A DNA stretch of 64,000 nt from Phoma sp. XZ068 (lineage: Eukaryota; Ascomycota; Dothideomycetes; Pleosporales; Didymellaceae). A program made the position numbers and the translations under genes. The stretch's first letter is position 1, and each line of letters opens with the position of its first letter. The notes under the pieces were generated by a model. It worked only from the letters and a program-made list of their open reading frames with translations, was not told the DNA's origin and did no database searches. The stretch lies in contig ML240445.1 in NCBI GenBank assembly GCA_004835665.1, positions 248,001 to 312,000 on the forward strand, read 5' to 3'. Below, in pieces: positions 36,252 to 48,406 of this stretch.

Positions 36252-38078
36252 ATGAGCGAGTACAGCTATGCGCCGCGGCGCCACCGCGAGCCCGAGTACG
36301 TCACCGAGACGACGTACATTGAGCGCGGCGGCCGAGGAAGCGGGGCAGTGCGCGACCTCGTGTACCGCCCTGCGCGCGAGGACAGCATCGAAGACATCCC
36401 GCGCGACTTCCCCCCGCCAGGCACCGAGTACCGCCAGACCAAGTACCGCGAGGAGTATGCCCCGCGCCGCACCCGCTCCGTGAACCGCGGCTACGACGAC
36501 GAGTACTATGAAGACCGCCGCCGCCGCGACCGCTACGACGACCGCGACTCGTATGCGGGCTCGTATGCTGGCGACCGCCCCAAGCCCCAGCGCCGCAAGT
36601 CCATTGTCGACCGAGCCAAAGACATTGGTGAGGCCGCCGGCCTGGGTGGTGTCATCGGCGCCATCACTGGCAACCGCTCGCGCTCGCGTTCGCGCTCACG
36701 ACACCGACGCCGCGACGACCGTGGCTACGAGAGTGACCGTCGCTACGACGACTACGACCGCCGCAGCAGCCGCTACGACTCGAGGTCGCGCAGCCGCAGC
36801 CGTGGTGGTCGCAAGTCGGAGAAGTGGGAGCAGGCCGCCAAAGCCGCCCTCGTGGCCGGTGCCGTCGAGGCCTTCCGCAGCCGCAAGGTTGCTGGTCCTT
36901 GGACGGGCGCCAAAGGTCAGCGTGTCGCAACCGCTGCGCTCGGTGCTGCCGGTATCGATGGTCTGATTGACCGCGACCCGGACAAGCACGAGAAGCGCCA
37001 TGTCGCCGAGTCTGCGATTGGTGGTCTGCTTGCCAACCGCGCCGTCAATGGCTCGCGCTCCCGCTCTCGTGCCCGTGGTCGTGACGACTCGCCCGGTGGT
37101 CGATCCCGTTCTCGCTCCAGGTCCATCTTTGGTCGTTCGCGCTCCCGTGGCCGCTCCCACTCCAGCGATACCCGCGACAGGGACGGAAACCCCATCGCCA
37201 AGATCGCCGGCACCGGAGCCGTCCTCGCAGCAGGCAAGGCGCTCTACGACCGTGTGCGCTCCAAGTCGCGTGGTCCTGGTGGACGCTCCCGCTCTCGCTC
37301 TCGATCCCGCTCGCGCAACAGGCGTGACCGCTCGCGTTCGTCTAGTGCAGACAGCTACGTGCCCTCCCGGAGGAACCGTCGCTCGTACAGCCGCGGCCGC
37401 AGTATGGATAATACTTACCAGTCGGACAACCCTTCCCCGGCTAACCCAGATCGCAGATTAGCGGCAGCAGGCGCAGGTGCCGGAGCCGGCGCGCTCGCCA
37501 CCCAGGGAGGAAGCAGGAGTCTGGCGTCTCACCGCGGTGGCGGCAAAGATGCAGAAAGTGATTCGTCTAGCACGACGGACATGGAGCAACAGCGCAGAAA
37601 GCTTCGAGGTAAGGAAATCCTGACCGCGACCCTGGCTTCCGTGGCCACCATCCACGCAGCTCACGGCGTCTACTCGTCCATGGTTGCCTCTGAGAAACGG
37701 CGCAAGCTCGTCAGCGAAGGCGAAATGTCGCCCGAAGAAGCACGGAAACGCAAATCCAAAAACATGCTCCAGGACGCAGCCGCTGTCGGCATCGCTGCCC
37801 TCGGTATCAAGTCTGCGTACAGCGAGTGGAAGGAGATGAACGAGCAACGACACAGCGTGAAAGAGCTCGAGAGCCGCCGCCGAAAGCGCAGAAAGCAGAG
37901 AGAGCGCCGTGAACGAGAGGCCCGCGAGAACGCCCTCTATGGCATGCAGAACCCCCAGATGAACGGCGCTAATATGTATGCGTACCCTGTAGCTGCGCAA
38001 TCATACCCGACGACCAGTTACGCGGATGCGAATCCCTATGGCAGCATGCCGCCGCCGCCCATGGGCGCGCGGTACTGA
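36252..38078 (+). CDS. RS/RD-rich protein with DUF3824-like segments
   Basis: A single exon. I chose the ATG at 36252 (MSEYSYAPRRHREPEYVTE); the frame is open 27 codons upstream but starts there with TTG. 608 residues. In order: YVTETTYIERG and RDLVYRPAREDSIEDIPRDF, then Arg/Asp/Tyr-rich sequence; a Gly/Ala-rich helical segment (IGEAAGLGGVIGAITG); repeated (RS)n blocks; AKAALVAGAVEAFRSRK with GQRVATAALGAAGIDGLID; further RS blocks; then a KR-rich coiled segment about residues 535-565 and a Pro/Tyr tail. I recognise this arrangement as the fungal DUF3824 type, of unknown function. RS repeats suggest RNA or nuclear association and the Gly/Ala segments could associate with membranes, but both are inference. 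Repeats are translated from CGCTCSCG-type codons and could mislead homology searches. Confidence 0.78.
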   Translation: MSEYSYAPRRHREPEYVTETTYIERGGRGSGAVRDLVYRPAREDSIEDIPRDFPPPGTEYRQTKYREEYAPRRTRSVNRGYDDEYYEDRRRRDRYDDRDSYAGSYAGDRPKPQRRKSIVDRAKDIGEAAGLGGVIGAITGNRSRSRSRSRHRRRDDRGYESDRRYDDYDRRSSRYDSRSRSRSRGGRKSEKWEQAAKAALVAGAVEAFRSRKVAGPWTGAKGQRVATAALGAAGIDGLIDRDPDKHEKRHVAESAIGGLLANRAVNGSRSRSRARGRDDSPGGRSRSRSRSIFGRSRSRGRSHSSDTRDRDGNPIAKIAGTGAVLAAGKALYDRVRSKSRGPGGRSRSRSRSRSRNRRDRSRSSSADSYVPSRRNRRSYSRGRSMDNTYQSDNPSPANPDRRLAAAGAGAGAGALATQGGSRSLASHRGGGKDAESDSSSTTDMEQQRRKLRGKEILTATLASVATIHAAHGVYSSMVASEKRRKLVSEGEMSPEEARKRKSKNMLQDAAAVGIAALGIKSAYSEWKEMNEQRHSVKELESRRRKRRKQRERREREARENALYGMQNPQMNGANMYAYPVAAQSYPTTSYADANPYGSMPPPPMGARY

Positions 38079-41000
38079 TGTTTTTTCGTTTCTCACAAAC
38101 ATGTTCGGTTCTGAGTTCGGCGGTGGTTTGTGGCGGTTTGGATCGACTTCATGGCTTTATACCTAGCTAGTGTTCCCGACGGGACCGGCTCTTCTTTTTC
38201 TTTGTCTCGGTCTCGGTTACGGCTGCGATGACATGATGGCATATTAGTAGCGTGGATGGATAACGATGATGACGGCCTTTTGTTTTGTTGTCTTGTCTTG
38301 CTCATTTCTTAACGACGATAATGATATGATGAATCAATTGATAGATTATTTCTTTTCAAACCTCAACCCCTTTTTCCCTCCTCTCCCTCTCTCTTCCAGT
38401 CTTGTTAGTGTAGTGTAGTGTAGTGTTGTTAATATGGTTGTGGTTGAACACATCGGAATGCTAACCCCATTTGCAGCACCACCATCAGCCTCTCCCGGCC
38501 CTACAGTTCCTCCGCTTGTGTCACGATACTACACCACACTATCCGTAGCTTCTGTGGCACTTGCTAGCTCTGTGGCACTTCCTAGCTGTCTCACGACCAC
38601 GCCTTGCTAAGCACTACGCCACCTGCCTACTTCCCCATCTGGCAGTATTCAAACCGCGTGGATAACTGTCTGGGGTGCTCCTTGTGGGCTGGTGAGGGGG
38701 TGGTGTTTTTGAAAGAGGGGGCGGGTTTTTGGAGGTAAGATGGCTTTGTAGGGTGGAGAGGTTTTTTCTTCTTCAGGTAGGTTGTCGAATGTGTGCGTTA
38801 CTGTCTGGGGAGATGCTTGTGGGCTGGGGAGGTGATGGGGGGGTTTTGAGGGGAGAAGGTTTCGAGGGAAGAGGGGTTTCTTCCACATCAGGTAGTATTT
38901 GCAATGTGTGCATGAGTGTTCGGGGAGATGCTTGTGGGCTGGGGAGATGGTGGGGGGGGTTTTGAGGAAAGAAAGTTTGGTGATGTAGTGTGGATCTACT
39001 TTAACGTCAGTCTGAAGACTGAAGGATGCAATGAGGATGGTGGGATGGTGTGTCACGTACGATTTATCGTGGCTGATGTGGCAGAGTAGAGAAGGGGCGA
39101 TGGTGGAGATCCTAAAGGAACTGTGGGTTTGAGAGTGGCGGGTTTGTAGAGGTGGTGCTGGGTTCGAAGGACTGACTAGGTAGGCAAGTCTGTTAGTGAA
39201 GATAAAAGGTGAATGGCATTGCGTATAAATCTGGCATACCATAGCGTCCATGTGATGTGTACTCGGCACCCGGCCAAGCTCGACTATCGGGTTTTCAACG
39301 ATACGAGATGGTGGTGAGATGTCTTACTGAGTATCATGGGGTTTCGCAGACTAGAGGCTTCAATATACTGCTGGCATGATTGACTGGTCGGCTGATTGAA
39401 TCATTCTGCTTCATATGGAGGAAAGATAAGGGTAATCCAACCCCACCTCCCAAGGGGCATAAAGACATTCGAAGCTAGGAATGAATGTGTTGTAGCACTA
39501 ACAATGAAAGCAGTTCTTATTCTCTACGGTGTCTAAGTGCATTTGATCGGCGATTCTCTGGCGTTTGACTATTCCCTTGTTATGGTGTAGCAGCAACGAT
39601 CGTGCATAATACGGGTCGATATGGACGTTAAGCGTGGGGGGCAGCAAGGTCGGTGTTTGGTATGTTTGGAGACTTGTTTGCTTGCAGGAACACCGAGCAT
39701 GTCTGATAGAATTGCGGGCTGCGAGGATGCGCTAGACAGCGCTAAATTGTGGGGTTGAGATGTGCTCATGGTACGTTGACGGGTCTGTTCGTGTTGACCA
39801 CGTTGTTGTCCATGTGAAGGGCGGTTGCATGGTATGCTGATACAGATCATGTGCAGCTGGGCTTCACTGACCCACTGGCAGTGCATTTTTCAGCTTGGGT
39901 CGTGGTGAGTTGGCTGGCATTACTCATGGGGAGAGGACCGTCCACCTATCCTATCACATCGACTAAGCGTCGTCTGGGGAACGCATGGTGCTTTCAACGG
40001 CGGTCTACCTTTTCTAGGATCTCTCTGCTCTGCTAGGTATAGTGGTGCCGAGTACTGATTCATGATTGTTTAGGCTTCGTGCATGGTCGATTGGGTTTGT
40101 ACTCGACGAGTATACGGAGATGTAGGTTACACGGACCGTTTAGCGTATACGAGGTCGTATCTCGTGTCCTATAAGTCTTAGTCTAAACTTCCACATCGAA
40201 CACTGAAGCTGGCGGGGAAGGCTTCATTAGGTGTACTCGTAGTGGGTTTCTTCTCACTATCTTCTACCATATTTCTGTGCAGCACAGACTTATCTACACA
40301 CGTGAAGTTTAGCTACATTGTTATTGGCGACTCAGGAGTAATACCAAACACTATCGCACCCGGCAAACGCGGCTCTTAATAGGTGTTATATTCCAAGGAC
40401 ACTCGCCTTAGGATATACTATATGTCAAAGTATATAGCGAGCTTGGTCCGTAGGGTGGTCGTGCACGAGTAGAAATACGTGCCGACCCACTATAGTCTCT
40501 CCAATGAATCGACGCTGCTATTGAGAGCTAAGTGCAAAGATACCGAGGTGTGTTGGCTAGCGTAGTGTTTCAAACTGCTTCATCATGACCAGTTACTATA
40601 GCAGTGGATACTCATAGTCGTCGGCCCTTGACTAGGAGCACTCTCACCAGTCGATAAACAGACTGAAGATTATTGAAAGATGGATCGACGAATCATGACC
40701 GCAAAAGTGATTGGGCGACTGCTAATCATTATGACATGTGGCTATATTGTGGCCGGAACAGTGCTCGGCGGAAGGCTGGAAAGTAGTACTTTGTACCAAC
40801 CGATTCGAGGCATGTCACCGAATTTTCTGTTAGGTCTGGGCAGCAACTCTTTAATACCGAGCAACGAGTGTTTCGAGACTACGCTTGGCAGTGTTCATGA
40901 TATGTTGAGGTTTAGGTCATGGGCAAGCTGGGGAAACCGTGTTGACCGAAGCTCGATGTGGAAAATCCGGCGACTATATATTGGTATAAGCAAAGAGCAT

Positions 41001-42307
41001 GGTCCAGTCGGCTGGAAGAATCAGTTCGGCCTCTCTTGTCGTGGCGTAGCAATGTGCTCATGTGGCGTGACAAGATAGTTCTCTTCGCCACGAAAGTGTA
41101 TCAAGGACTGGCCTGCCACAATCACCCTTTGCCATGATCCGAACACGAACGCGGGCCGTGGAAGAAATTGACCCGAAGTTTCGAAAAAGCGATCATACGC
41201 ACCTTCCCATATTCTTGCCAAGCTATCAACGCCTGCTACGAACGGAAGAAAACTCGTATAATCGTACGATCTCAACTGCAATGATCACCTGTTTTGTCTA
41301 GCTGTTATGCTCCTGAAATCATATTTCAACAAACCTAATCCTTCCGCAGGGTTCTCCTAGTCGGCTGAGACTCCGCGTCTGCCGTACTGTACCTCTATCA
41401 TGGGGTCCTTTCGGCATGGTTCAGGGTCTGACTCGGACCGTGCCTCAATATAAAATGACGTTTGACAGGTGTGGAGCTCCATGTTCATGTAGTGTGTTTA
41501 CAAGTCTTGATGCCCACTCACATGATAACACGGGTGGGTGGCAGAAATGAAGGAAGTGATAGCATCATCTGCATGTGGATCTGTGGAGCATCACTTGTAT
41601 CTTCTCAATTGAAAATTTGCGAAGATGTTTGCCATCGCAATCCGGCTTTTCATTCTCGCCCTCGTCAACAAATAGCCAAATGTTCACAGGACGTGATAGG
41701 CGCGAAATCCTCAAAATTCGCGAGATGCATTGCTCGAAGTCATGGTACTCCCAGTACGGCGCGCCCTTGAAGAAGAGGCTGGGCGAAGACCACAAATCCA
41801 ATATCGGGGTCTTTTAATTCCCTCCAACAAGACATCACTGGTGCCGGCCTGGAAGTCCGCGGCAGCACAGTCCCAGCGGGTGAAATCTCGATCTAGTGGG
41901 TGGGGCGGCGATGCTAGTGCGCTTGCTGGCGCATCCTTTTCTGCGGAGATTTACGAAGTTCTGGATGGGGAACCTGGTGTTAGGATTAGAGCTCGCTTGG
42001 GCGGTGGGCAGGGGTGAGGCAGGGATGAGGGCATGAATATCAGAACTATCCTGGGAAGCGGGGTTGCCTCACCAAAAGAAACGGTTGAGATATTAGTTGA
42101 CGTGCGAAAGTAATGACATTGTGGTACAGATGTTCTTTTGTTTGAAAAGAAACGTGAGATATGCGTGGGTGGTGTTGGTCTTGAAAAGCAATACCAAAAG
42201 GCTGCAGGACGCTGCACTTGGACGAGTACTCAAGGGTCAATACGAAATATTCAGAAATGCATGTTTGTGATGCTAGGTACAGTAGGCAAATGCTGTAAGG
42301 CACAGCG
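38079..42307. other. Intergenic, no supported gene
   Basis: Holds the 3' flanks of two convergent genes (RS/RD-rich gene, plus; BCD1, minus), a short TAGTG microsatellite near 38405-38427 and the G-rich triplication at 38662-39010. A 132-codon plus frame at 40680-41078 starts with ATG and has a hydrophobic stretch (LLIIMTCGYIVAG), but lacks other support. Confidence 0.45.
38662..39010. repeat. Imperfect G-rich tandem triplication (unit about 95-138 nt)
   Basis: Three successive blocks begin at about 38662, 38800 and 38914. All share CTTGTGGGCTGG followed by a G-run and GTTTT, and blocks 1 and 2 end with TCAGGTAG and GTGTGCG/GTGTGCA. Copies 2 and 3 are nearly identical over their first ~50 nt. 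G-runs of 7-8 lie at about 38838-38843 and 38952-38959. On the minus strand the repeat gives a Pro/His/Lys-rich frame (38649-39269) that is a translation of the repeat, not a supported gene. Confidence 0.75.
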
Positions 42308-43574
42308 TTACAGGCCGCCTAAGTCTTGCTTCAGCACATCAAGTATCCTCTTGCTGTCCACCTCTTCATCGGCTTTACTGCTAGACCCGTCATCTTTCAG
42401 TCTCTTCAGTATCTCAGGATCAACATCCTTCATCAGCTCTTCAAATTCTCTCTGCTGCTCACCCTCTTCTTTCTTGTAGTCTTCATCCAGCATGAAGTCC
42501 GTGGGTACCCCTGTTGTGGAGGAGAAGTAATATATTGTCGGGAACTCTTCAACAGTGCACCCTCGTAGGGCATCGCCGAGTGTATCAGAGGACGTGAGAG
42601 GGATGAGTACACGCCGACTTGAACTTGTTCTTGGTCGCAGAAGGTAGAAGTCATACCTCTCATCTGTTGGGGTGTCTGATTGCGGAGGGTCTGGCTGCGA
42701 TGTCTTTGCTTCTGTGCTCTCTATACGCTCTTCTGTTGACACTGGAGGAGGCAATGCTGAGATCGCTGACTTCGGCGCTTCTACGTCCGCTTCGGTCTGG
42801 GGCAATGTAATATTTGCTGCCGCGGACTCCGCAGCATCCGGGGGCGGTCCGTTATCTGGATTAGAGGGTGCTTCGGCACCTCTCTTTCTTTTCTTCTTCG
42901 ACGTTGGACTCTCAAAGAGCGGATGTACTCTGTAGATTGGTTCTACAGCGGAACTCTGTGTGAGTGTTCGAGTTTTATCTTCTCCAATCCACTCGACTGT
43001 CCAGATGATATTCTTGTTGCTGACAGTGTGAGTGATTCTCAAGCCAAGTATGCGGGCCTGGGATCTTACCCTGACTTCGACCGATGCGTCGTATTCTCTC
43101 TCGCCCTGCTCATTCCTTTTGGTGCTCTAATCACTCGAACACCGGCAGCTGCAAATTGATAGTCCATCCGCGGGGTCTGGCCGCCATTAGGCCTAGCGGT
43201 GAGCCCAACGTGCAGGCCCTTCTCTGTGACAGACTTCTCAGACTTCTCGAGGTCACGTTCGATGCCAGAAAGAAAGTTGTAGTCATGATCGATACCCGCC
43301 GGTGTAGCCAGCTGTGACTTCTTCACATATTTTGTAGGATCTCGTTTGCCTGAGCACTGCGCCCATTGCTTATGGCGCTTGACACACGGGAGCGAGCATG
43401 TGCGTGCAGAACAACCTGGGCATTTGTACTTGGACTCTTTGATGTTACTGTTCGTGTTAGTCTAGAACAATGTAATGAATGAAGAGTTCCGGGTGCCTCG
43501 GCTGTCAAGCAAGTGTAGAAAGGGTCGACATACCAGACGCTGCAGAGACTACTCAAAAGAGTTTGGTTCGACAT
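42308..43574 (-). CDS. BCD1: Box C/D snoRNP assembly protein Bcd1 (HIT zinc finger; ZNHIT6 type)
   Basis: Three exons on the minus strand: 43574-43534, 43447-43070 and 43019-42308. Introns are 86 nt (GTATGT...ACAG) and 50 nt (GTAAGA...TCAG); 376 residues. Residues about 11-46 form a HIT zinc finger: LCSVC, YKCPGC, RTCSLPC, KRHKQWAQC. The conserved Bcd1 core follows: DYNFLSGIERDLEK, VRVIRAPKGMSRARENTTH, and IIWTVEWI, then TLGDALRGCTVEEFPTIYYF. In yeast Bcd1 is needed for stable assembly of box C/D snoRNPs in the nucleoplasm, so it acts on the class of RNA found at 60178-60278 in this window. The middle is a low-complexity linker after SKKKRKRG (possible NLS). The short first exon ends inside the codon of a zinc-binding Cys. 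Confidence 0.9.
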
Positions 43575-45512
43575 GTTAGTTAATGTGCAAACGCCTGTCC
43601 CGTGATATGAGAGCCGAAGTCTCCGTTGCCAGATCTCAGATCTTTGTCAACGGGTCCCTGCGATCGGTTCGGAGATGCGGATCATCAGTAGTTCAAAAAG
43701 TAGTGTATGGCTCTTCGACGAGATTGGCAATTCGGATTTGGCGCAATAACGTTGATGGTGAACAAGCTGCGGTGGCTTGGCAGATTGTGAAATATTTAGC
43801 GTCCGTGCGGAGCGTTCTCAACCAACCATGCCCAAGGGTCCATGATTTCTAAATGCAAGATCCAGGGGACACCATTACGGCTTCAACGAAGGTTTTCGGC
43901 AGCGTCGTGATGTACGCAAGAATCAGCAGATACTGCAGGCTAGAAACCGCCAAGGTTTGAGTGGCTGGCGTTAGCCTGTCAACATGCTTTTCAGCTTGCC
44001 GCAACTGCCAGTTTCGAAAACCGCGGATGACTGCTCCGGACCCAAACCTTCCTCCCAGTGCGCGTCGAGCACAAGGAGGAGGAGGTTGGTGTGCTTGACG
44101 GTAATCCCGTTGCGAGTTTTCGTCCGCGATAAGACTTATCAATCACGGCAACGGAACCAGGGGGGAATCCTCCTACGGCTACCCGCTGCTGGGTTCATCC
44201 AAGCAGTTGATCAAACAAGAGCATTAAACAGATGGAGGGTTGCATTTGGGACCACACGCTTACGTATGGATCTGTGGAAGAAGGATACCAGAAATGAGCC
44301 TTCTGCTAGACATGGTCTGCAAAAAACGTGGGCAAAACCCCCCGATTCGCTAATTCAGCGACGTTGGCCAGTGTTTCACCTTCCAGGACTTCTCCACGGC
44401 CCACGACTCTCCCACAGCCAGAAACCATGGAACGAACTGGCACTACTAACCAACTCCAACCAATGAGACCGGAAGTCGAGTGGCTGAACGCTCTCGACCA
44501 ACATTGATGTGCGCGTCTTCTGCAACCAGATCGGAACTACCTGTTTGATGCAGAAATCTACCACGCTTTGACAACTTTGACGATCAATCATCGCGTCAGA
44601 CACCTTGCAGGTTCGGCTGACAGTCAGGGGAAAGCTCGAAAATTGTCGGACTCTTATTCGCCGAGAGCGGAGCCTGCTCCTGCGGGAAGCCGCCGCAGCC
44701 TGCTCATGCACGTTTCTGCGAGGATGCACGCTGCAGATGGCCCTCGCGCTGTGCACAAAGCTGCAGCGATTCAATTCCTCCCCAAAACGGCCCTCAGCAT
44801 CAGCCCGCGCCGTACGCTATTGCCACTTGAGGCGGGGATTCTGACCGTTCGATATCGCTATCTACAAGGTTGGTTACTCGACCTGCAAGGCATACCAGTA
44901 AGATGTCGTGACGTGTGGAGCATCTCGCTGCTTGTGCTAAACTTGTGACGGCTTCGTTTCCCTGTACGCTCGCTGATCTCGTTCGCATACGATAGTTCTG
45001 CTATCAGCCGCTGTGCATCGCGGAAGCTCCGTTGAATCCTACGGGAAAAAGACGCCCGTTGCTGAGCGGCGTACACCCCTGAATACACCATGCTCGGAGG
45101 CGGAGTCGTTTTCAAATGTGGATTGGCAGGGAACATGTCCTCATTTCCTCAACCGAGACTTGTGAAGCCAACCCATGTCTAGCGCTCGGGTAGTTCATCC
45201 CCAAGCTCCAGCCCGAGCTTCGAGGGCGCCGCAGGTCCCCAAAAGAAGCCACCCGCCTCGTCGAGTTCCCCTTGCTGCAGCACTCCTCACTGCAATCACG
45301 CAGCAAGGTGACTCGGAGCTTTCGGCAGGCAGAGTTCGTTGAGTTGCTGTCGTTGTGTTCGAAATTCTATCGCATGCCCTCCTGAAGCTTTACAATATCT
45401 TCGGATGTTCCCTCTCTTATTATCATAGTACTACCAAGTCTTGGACCCTTGGTCGTCACCCAGGAAATTCTTCGCGCAATACGACTCGGTACCAACGCAA
45501 CGCATTCCAACA
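43575..45512. other. Intergenic between divergent BCD1 and DENN genes
   Basis: 1.9 kb between two divergent start codons. Frames of 90-160 codons are present on both strands (for example 43984-44466) but overlap each other and show no domain; none is supported. Promoters of both genes must lie here. Confidence 0.45.
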
Positions 45513-48406
45513 ATGGCACCGTCCTTAACCCTTCGTCCTCGCACGCGCGATGACCGACCACCTACAAGGGACAACACCGACCACAGTCTCATCATCCCCA
45601 GCCGGACGTCTTCTCTACATTCACGAATTACCCAGCCACTCCCTTCAACTCTAAATGTCAAACAGGGTGCTCGCAGCCCCAAGACATTAACCCATGCGTA
45701 CATGGTATGTGGTGTTGGACGTGAACCGTCGCAATGGGTAAAAGCTCCAGCACCGGCTCAGGGCAAAATTGGGCACATGAAGGGCGCAGTGGGCACCTTC
45801 TGGCTTCCAGAGATCTTGGGTAGCAGTCCTAGACTGGAGCAAGACAACGAGATCGCAAGATCTCTTCACGCTGCTATGCGAGTATGTATTCATCCTGAGT
45901 CTCTCGATGTACATGTTCTGATCACGCCATAGGCTTGCTTTCCCCACGATGTCGAAATCTGTACCGGACGAAGCCAGCCGCATTGCGTGCACCACTCATT
46001 TGTCCTGCAGCAGGATTCTTCCCACACTCTCTATGGTATTGCTCTCCGTGTCTGGTCCCGCGCCGATGAGAAGCGGGCGGAGACAATCCGTGATCTCCGC
46101 AAGCGCATCGAACCGGACTTCTTCGACAGCCCTGACGAGACCTACTGGATTCCGTACTGTCTGAGCTTCCTCTCCAGGTATCCCTTGTACAACTTGCTCG
46201 GTGACTACCTTCGAGGGATGTGGATCCACTGGAACAAGGCCACGAACCTGTTCCACGCTGAGGAGGTGTCTCGCATCTTGAGCTTCCCCGCGCCACGACT
46301 GAACGATCTAGTCCGCATTGACATGAAGGACTATGCCCTGTGTTACCAATTCCCCTCTTCGCCAACCGGGTTCCAAAATTTCGCCATGTGGCCACTGTTC
46401 ACCTGTCTCTCGATTCCCAACATCGTTGGCGTTATCGAGGCCGCCGTGTCGCCAACCCGACGAATTATCTTTACCAGTCACTACCCCGCAGTACTCACTA
46501 TCGCAGCTGAAACGGTGCGATATTGCGTTCGGGTGTACGAGTGGAGCGGTCTGTACGTCCCTGTCGTGCATGCACGTCACGTTAAGGACCTCGTACAAGA
46601 GCCGGGTCCGTACATCCTTGGTGTAACTTCGGAGTGTCGATCGCTGTTCACCGCCCCAACCGACGCCCTTGTGGTAGACTTGGACCGAAACTTCGTGCTG
46701 ACTTCGAGCCCACCGAGCGCCCTGACAGCTGGACAGAGGACAAAGATGATTCAGCGTCTCACACAGGCTCTCAACGGCGAAGTGTCGCCGACTGGTGTCC
46801 CACAACACTTGCGATCTGCCTACGGTGGCGGCAAGCTGATTCCAGCTGGTCAGATCATCGTCATGCGCGGCGAAGTTGAGAGTGTTCAGGATCCAGAATG
46901 GTGGAACCAGGATGCGGTTATGTCCGTCATGGACCACGTGTGCGAGAAGCTCGTAAGTACTCAGCTCATCAATTTATCTTCGTATCTGATGCTAATCATG
47001 TTCCACAGGGCCGCAACAGTGGAGTGAAGGCGATCTTTGGTGGATCTGTCAAGAAGCCACTGATGACAAAGGTTTCTATGCGCCACCTGAACGAGATTGT
47101 GCGCGAGCGCAACCAGTACTCTCGTGACGCTCAGGAAGCTTGGCAGGACTTCATCAATCTCAAGGGTCGCATGGACACGGAGCTCACCAAGGTCTCTAAG
47201 CGCAACAACTTCTTGGTTGAGGAGCTTGAGAGCTGGAAGCAGCAATTCCTCAAGTTCCAGACTTTTGCTGAGCAACTTACCAAGGAAACCCAGGATCTCA
47301 AGGTTAAGATCGAGAACCACAAACGCGAGAACCGTCGCCTTACTAGCCTCATCGACCAGCAGAAGGATGATGCTGCCCGTCTCACCATCCGCCTCTCTGG
47401 CACTGAGAAGCAGCGCGATGATGCACTTGAGGCTCTTGTTCTTCAGCAAGAAATTGCCGAGGAGCTCGAGCGCGAGAGGAAGAAGAACAAGAAGGAGCTC
47501 TCTGCCCTTCAGCACACCAACTCCGCCATTGTGCGACAGCGTGATGAGACTCAGCGTGTGGTTCTCCACCTCCGCGCTCTCATCGAGGGCCAGACCCACC
47601 ACATGGAGCACATTGTCAAGTCTCTGAACCAGGATGACATGAACAACTACATGGCAGAGGGCTTCCAAGACGTTGAGGAGGAAGAGGAGGAAGAGGAGGA
47701 GTTCCACGATTCTGAGCTGCCTCAGACTCCCAGGAAGGACAGGTCAGAGGTTGGCACCATTCGCGGTGTCTCTGGCATTGACAGCCGCACTGGCTCAAGA
47801 TCCAGCACCTCAAACAGTACGCATCTCGAGGGCGAGGACGTTACCCCCGACATGGAACACCGCTTACACAACTCTCCAGCGCGCAACTCGAAGCGCTTCT
47901 CCAACCAGTCCATGGTCGACGTCGCCGATCGCGTTCTCCGCGACAAGACCGATGCCATCGCATACATCATCCGCAACATCTCCGAGCAGTGTGCCGCCGC
48001 TGTCGAGGGTCTCCAGCTTGCCCAGCGCGCCGACACCGAAGATGGCGACAATCACAGCGAGCGCCGCGCCAGCCTTGGCCAGCAATCAACAGTGGACGGC
48101 CGCACGGTGTCCACAATCGGCAGCGAGTACGGTGATGAAGACATGCTGCGCCCTGGTCGCGGCTCCAGCATTCCCCCCACCCCAGATCTGACCCACCGAT
48201 CAAGCACATCCATGTCGATGGCCAGCGCCTCGACAACGCCCGACAGGTCGAGCCTGCAGCACCGCACACACGACATCCCCGATGTGCCCACCCGCATCGT
48301 AGAGGACGAGTCGTTCGACGATTCCCAGTCGTACTCGGACTTGCCGGTATCTAAGTACGCGGCTCCCCTCCCTCGCTCGCGCCAGAGCTCGCGGCATGTG
48401 CGGTAG
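45513..48406 (+). CDS. DENN (AEX-3) domain protein, putative Rab exchange factor
   Basis: Three exons: 45513-45881, 45933-46952 and 47009-48406. Introns are 51 nt (GTATGT...ATAG) and 56 nt (GTAAGT...ACAG), all phase 0; 928 residues. Start at ATG 45513; the open frame extends upstream only with non-ATG codons. Residues about 75-360 carry the upstream-DENN/DENN pattern: GTFWLPEILG, CFPHDVEICTG, HHSFVLQQDSSHTLYGIALRVW, YWIPYCLSFLSRYPLYNLLGDYL, WPLFTCLSIPNIVGVIEAAVSP, RIIFTSHYPAVLTIAAE, YVPVVHA, GPYILGVTSECRS. The C-terminal half is a long coiled coil (about residues 490-660), a nine-Glu run (EEEEEEEEEF), then a Ser/Thr-rich tail. DENN proteins activate Rab GTPases in membrane traffic; the Rab partner cannot be read from sequence. 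Confidence 0.85.

Noticed and set aside
38649..39269. 206-codon minus-strand Pro/His/Lys-rich frame
   Set aside because: It is a translation of the G-rich tandem repeat; no start context or conservation signal.
41565..41801. Minus-strand frame with NIWLFVDEGENEK, loosely like a NACHT Walker B region
   Set aside because: Only one short segment is suggestive; no P-loop or flanking NACHT motifs are present, so a gene relic cannot be claimed.
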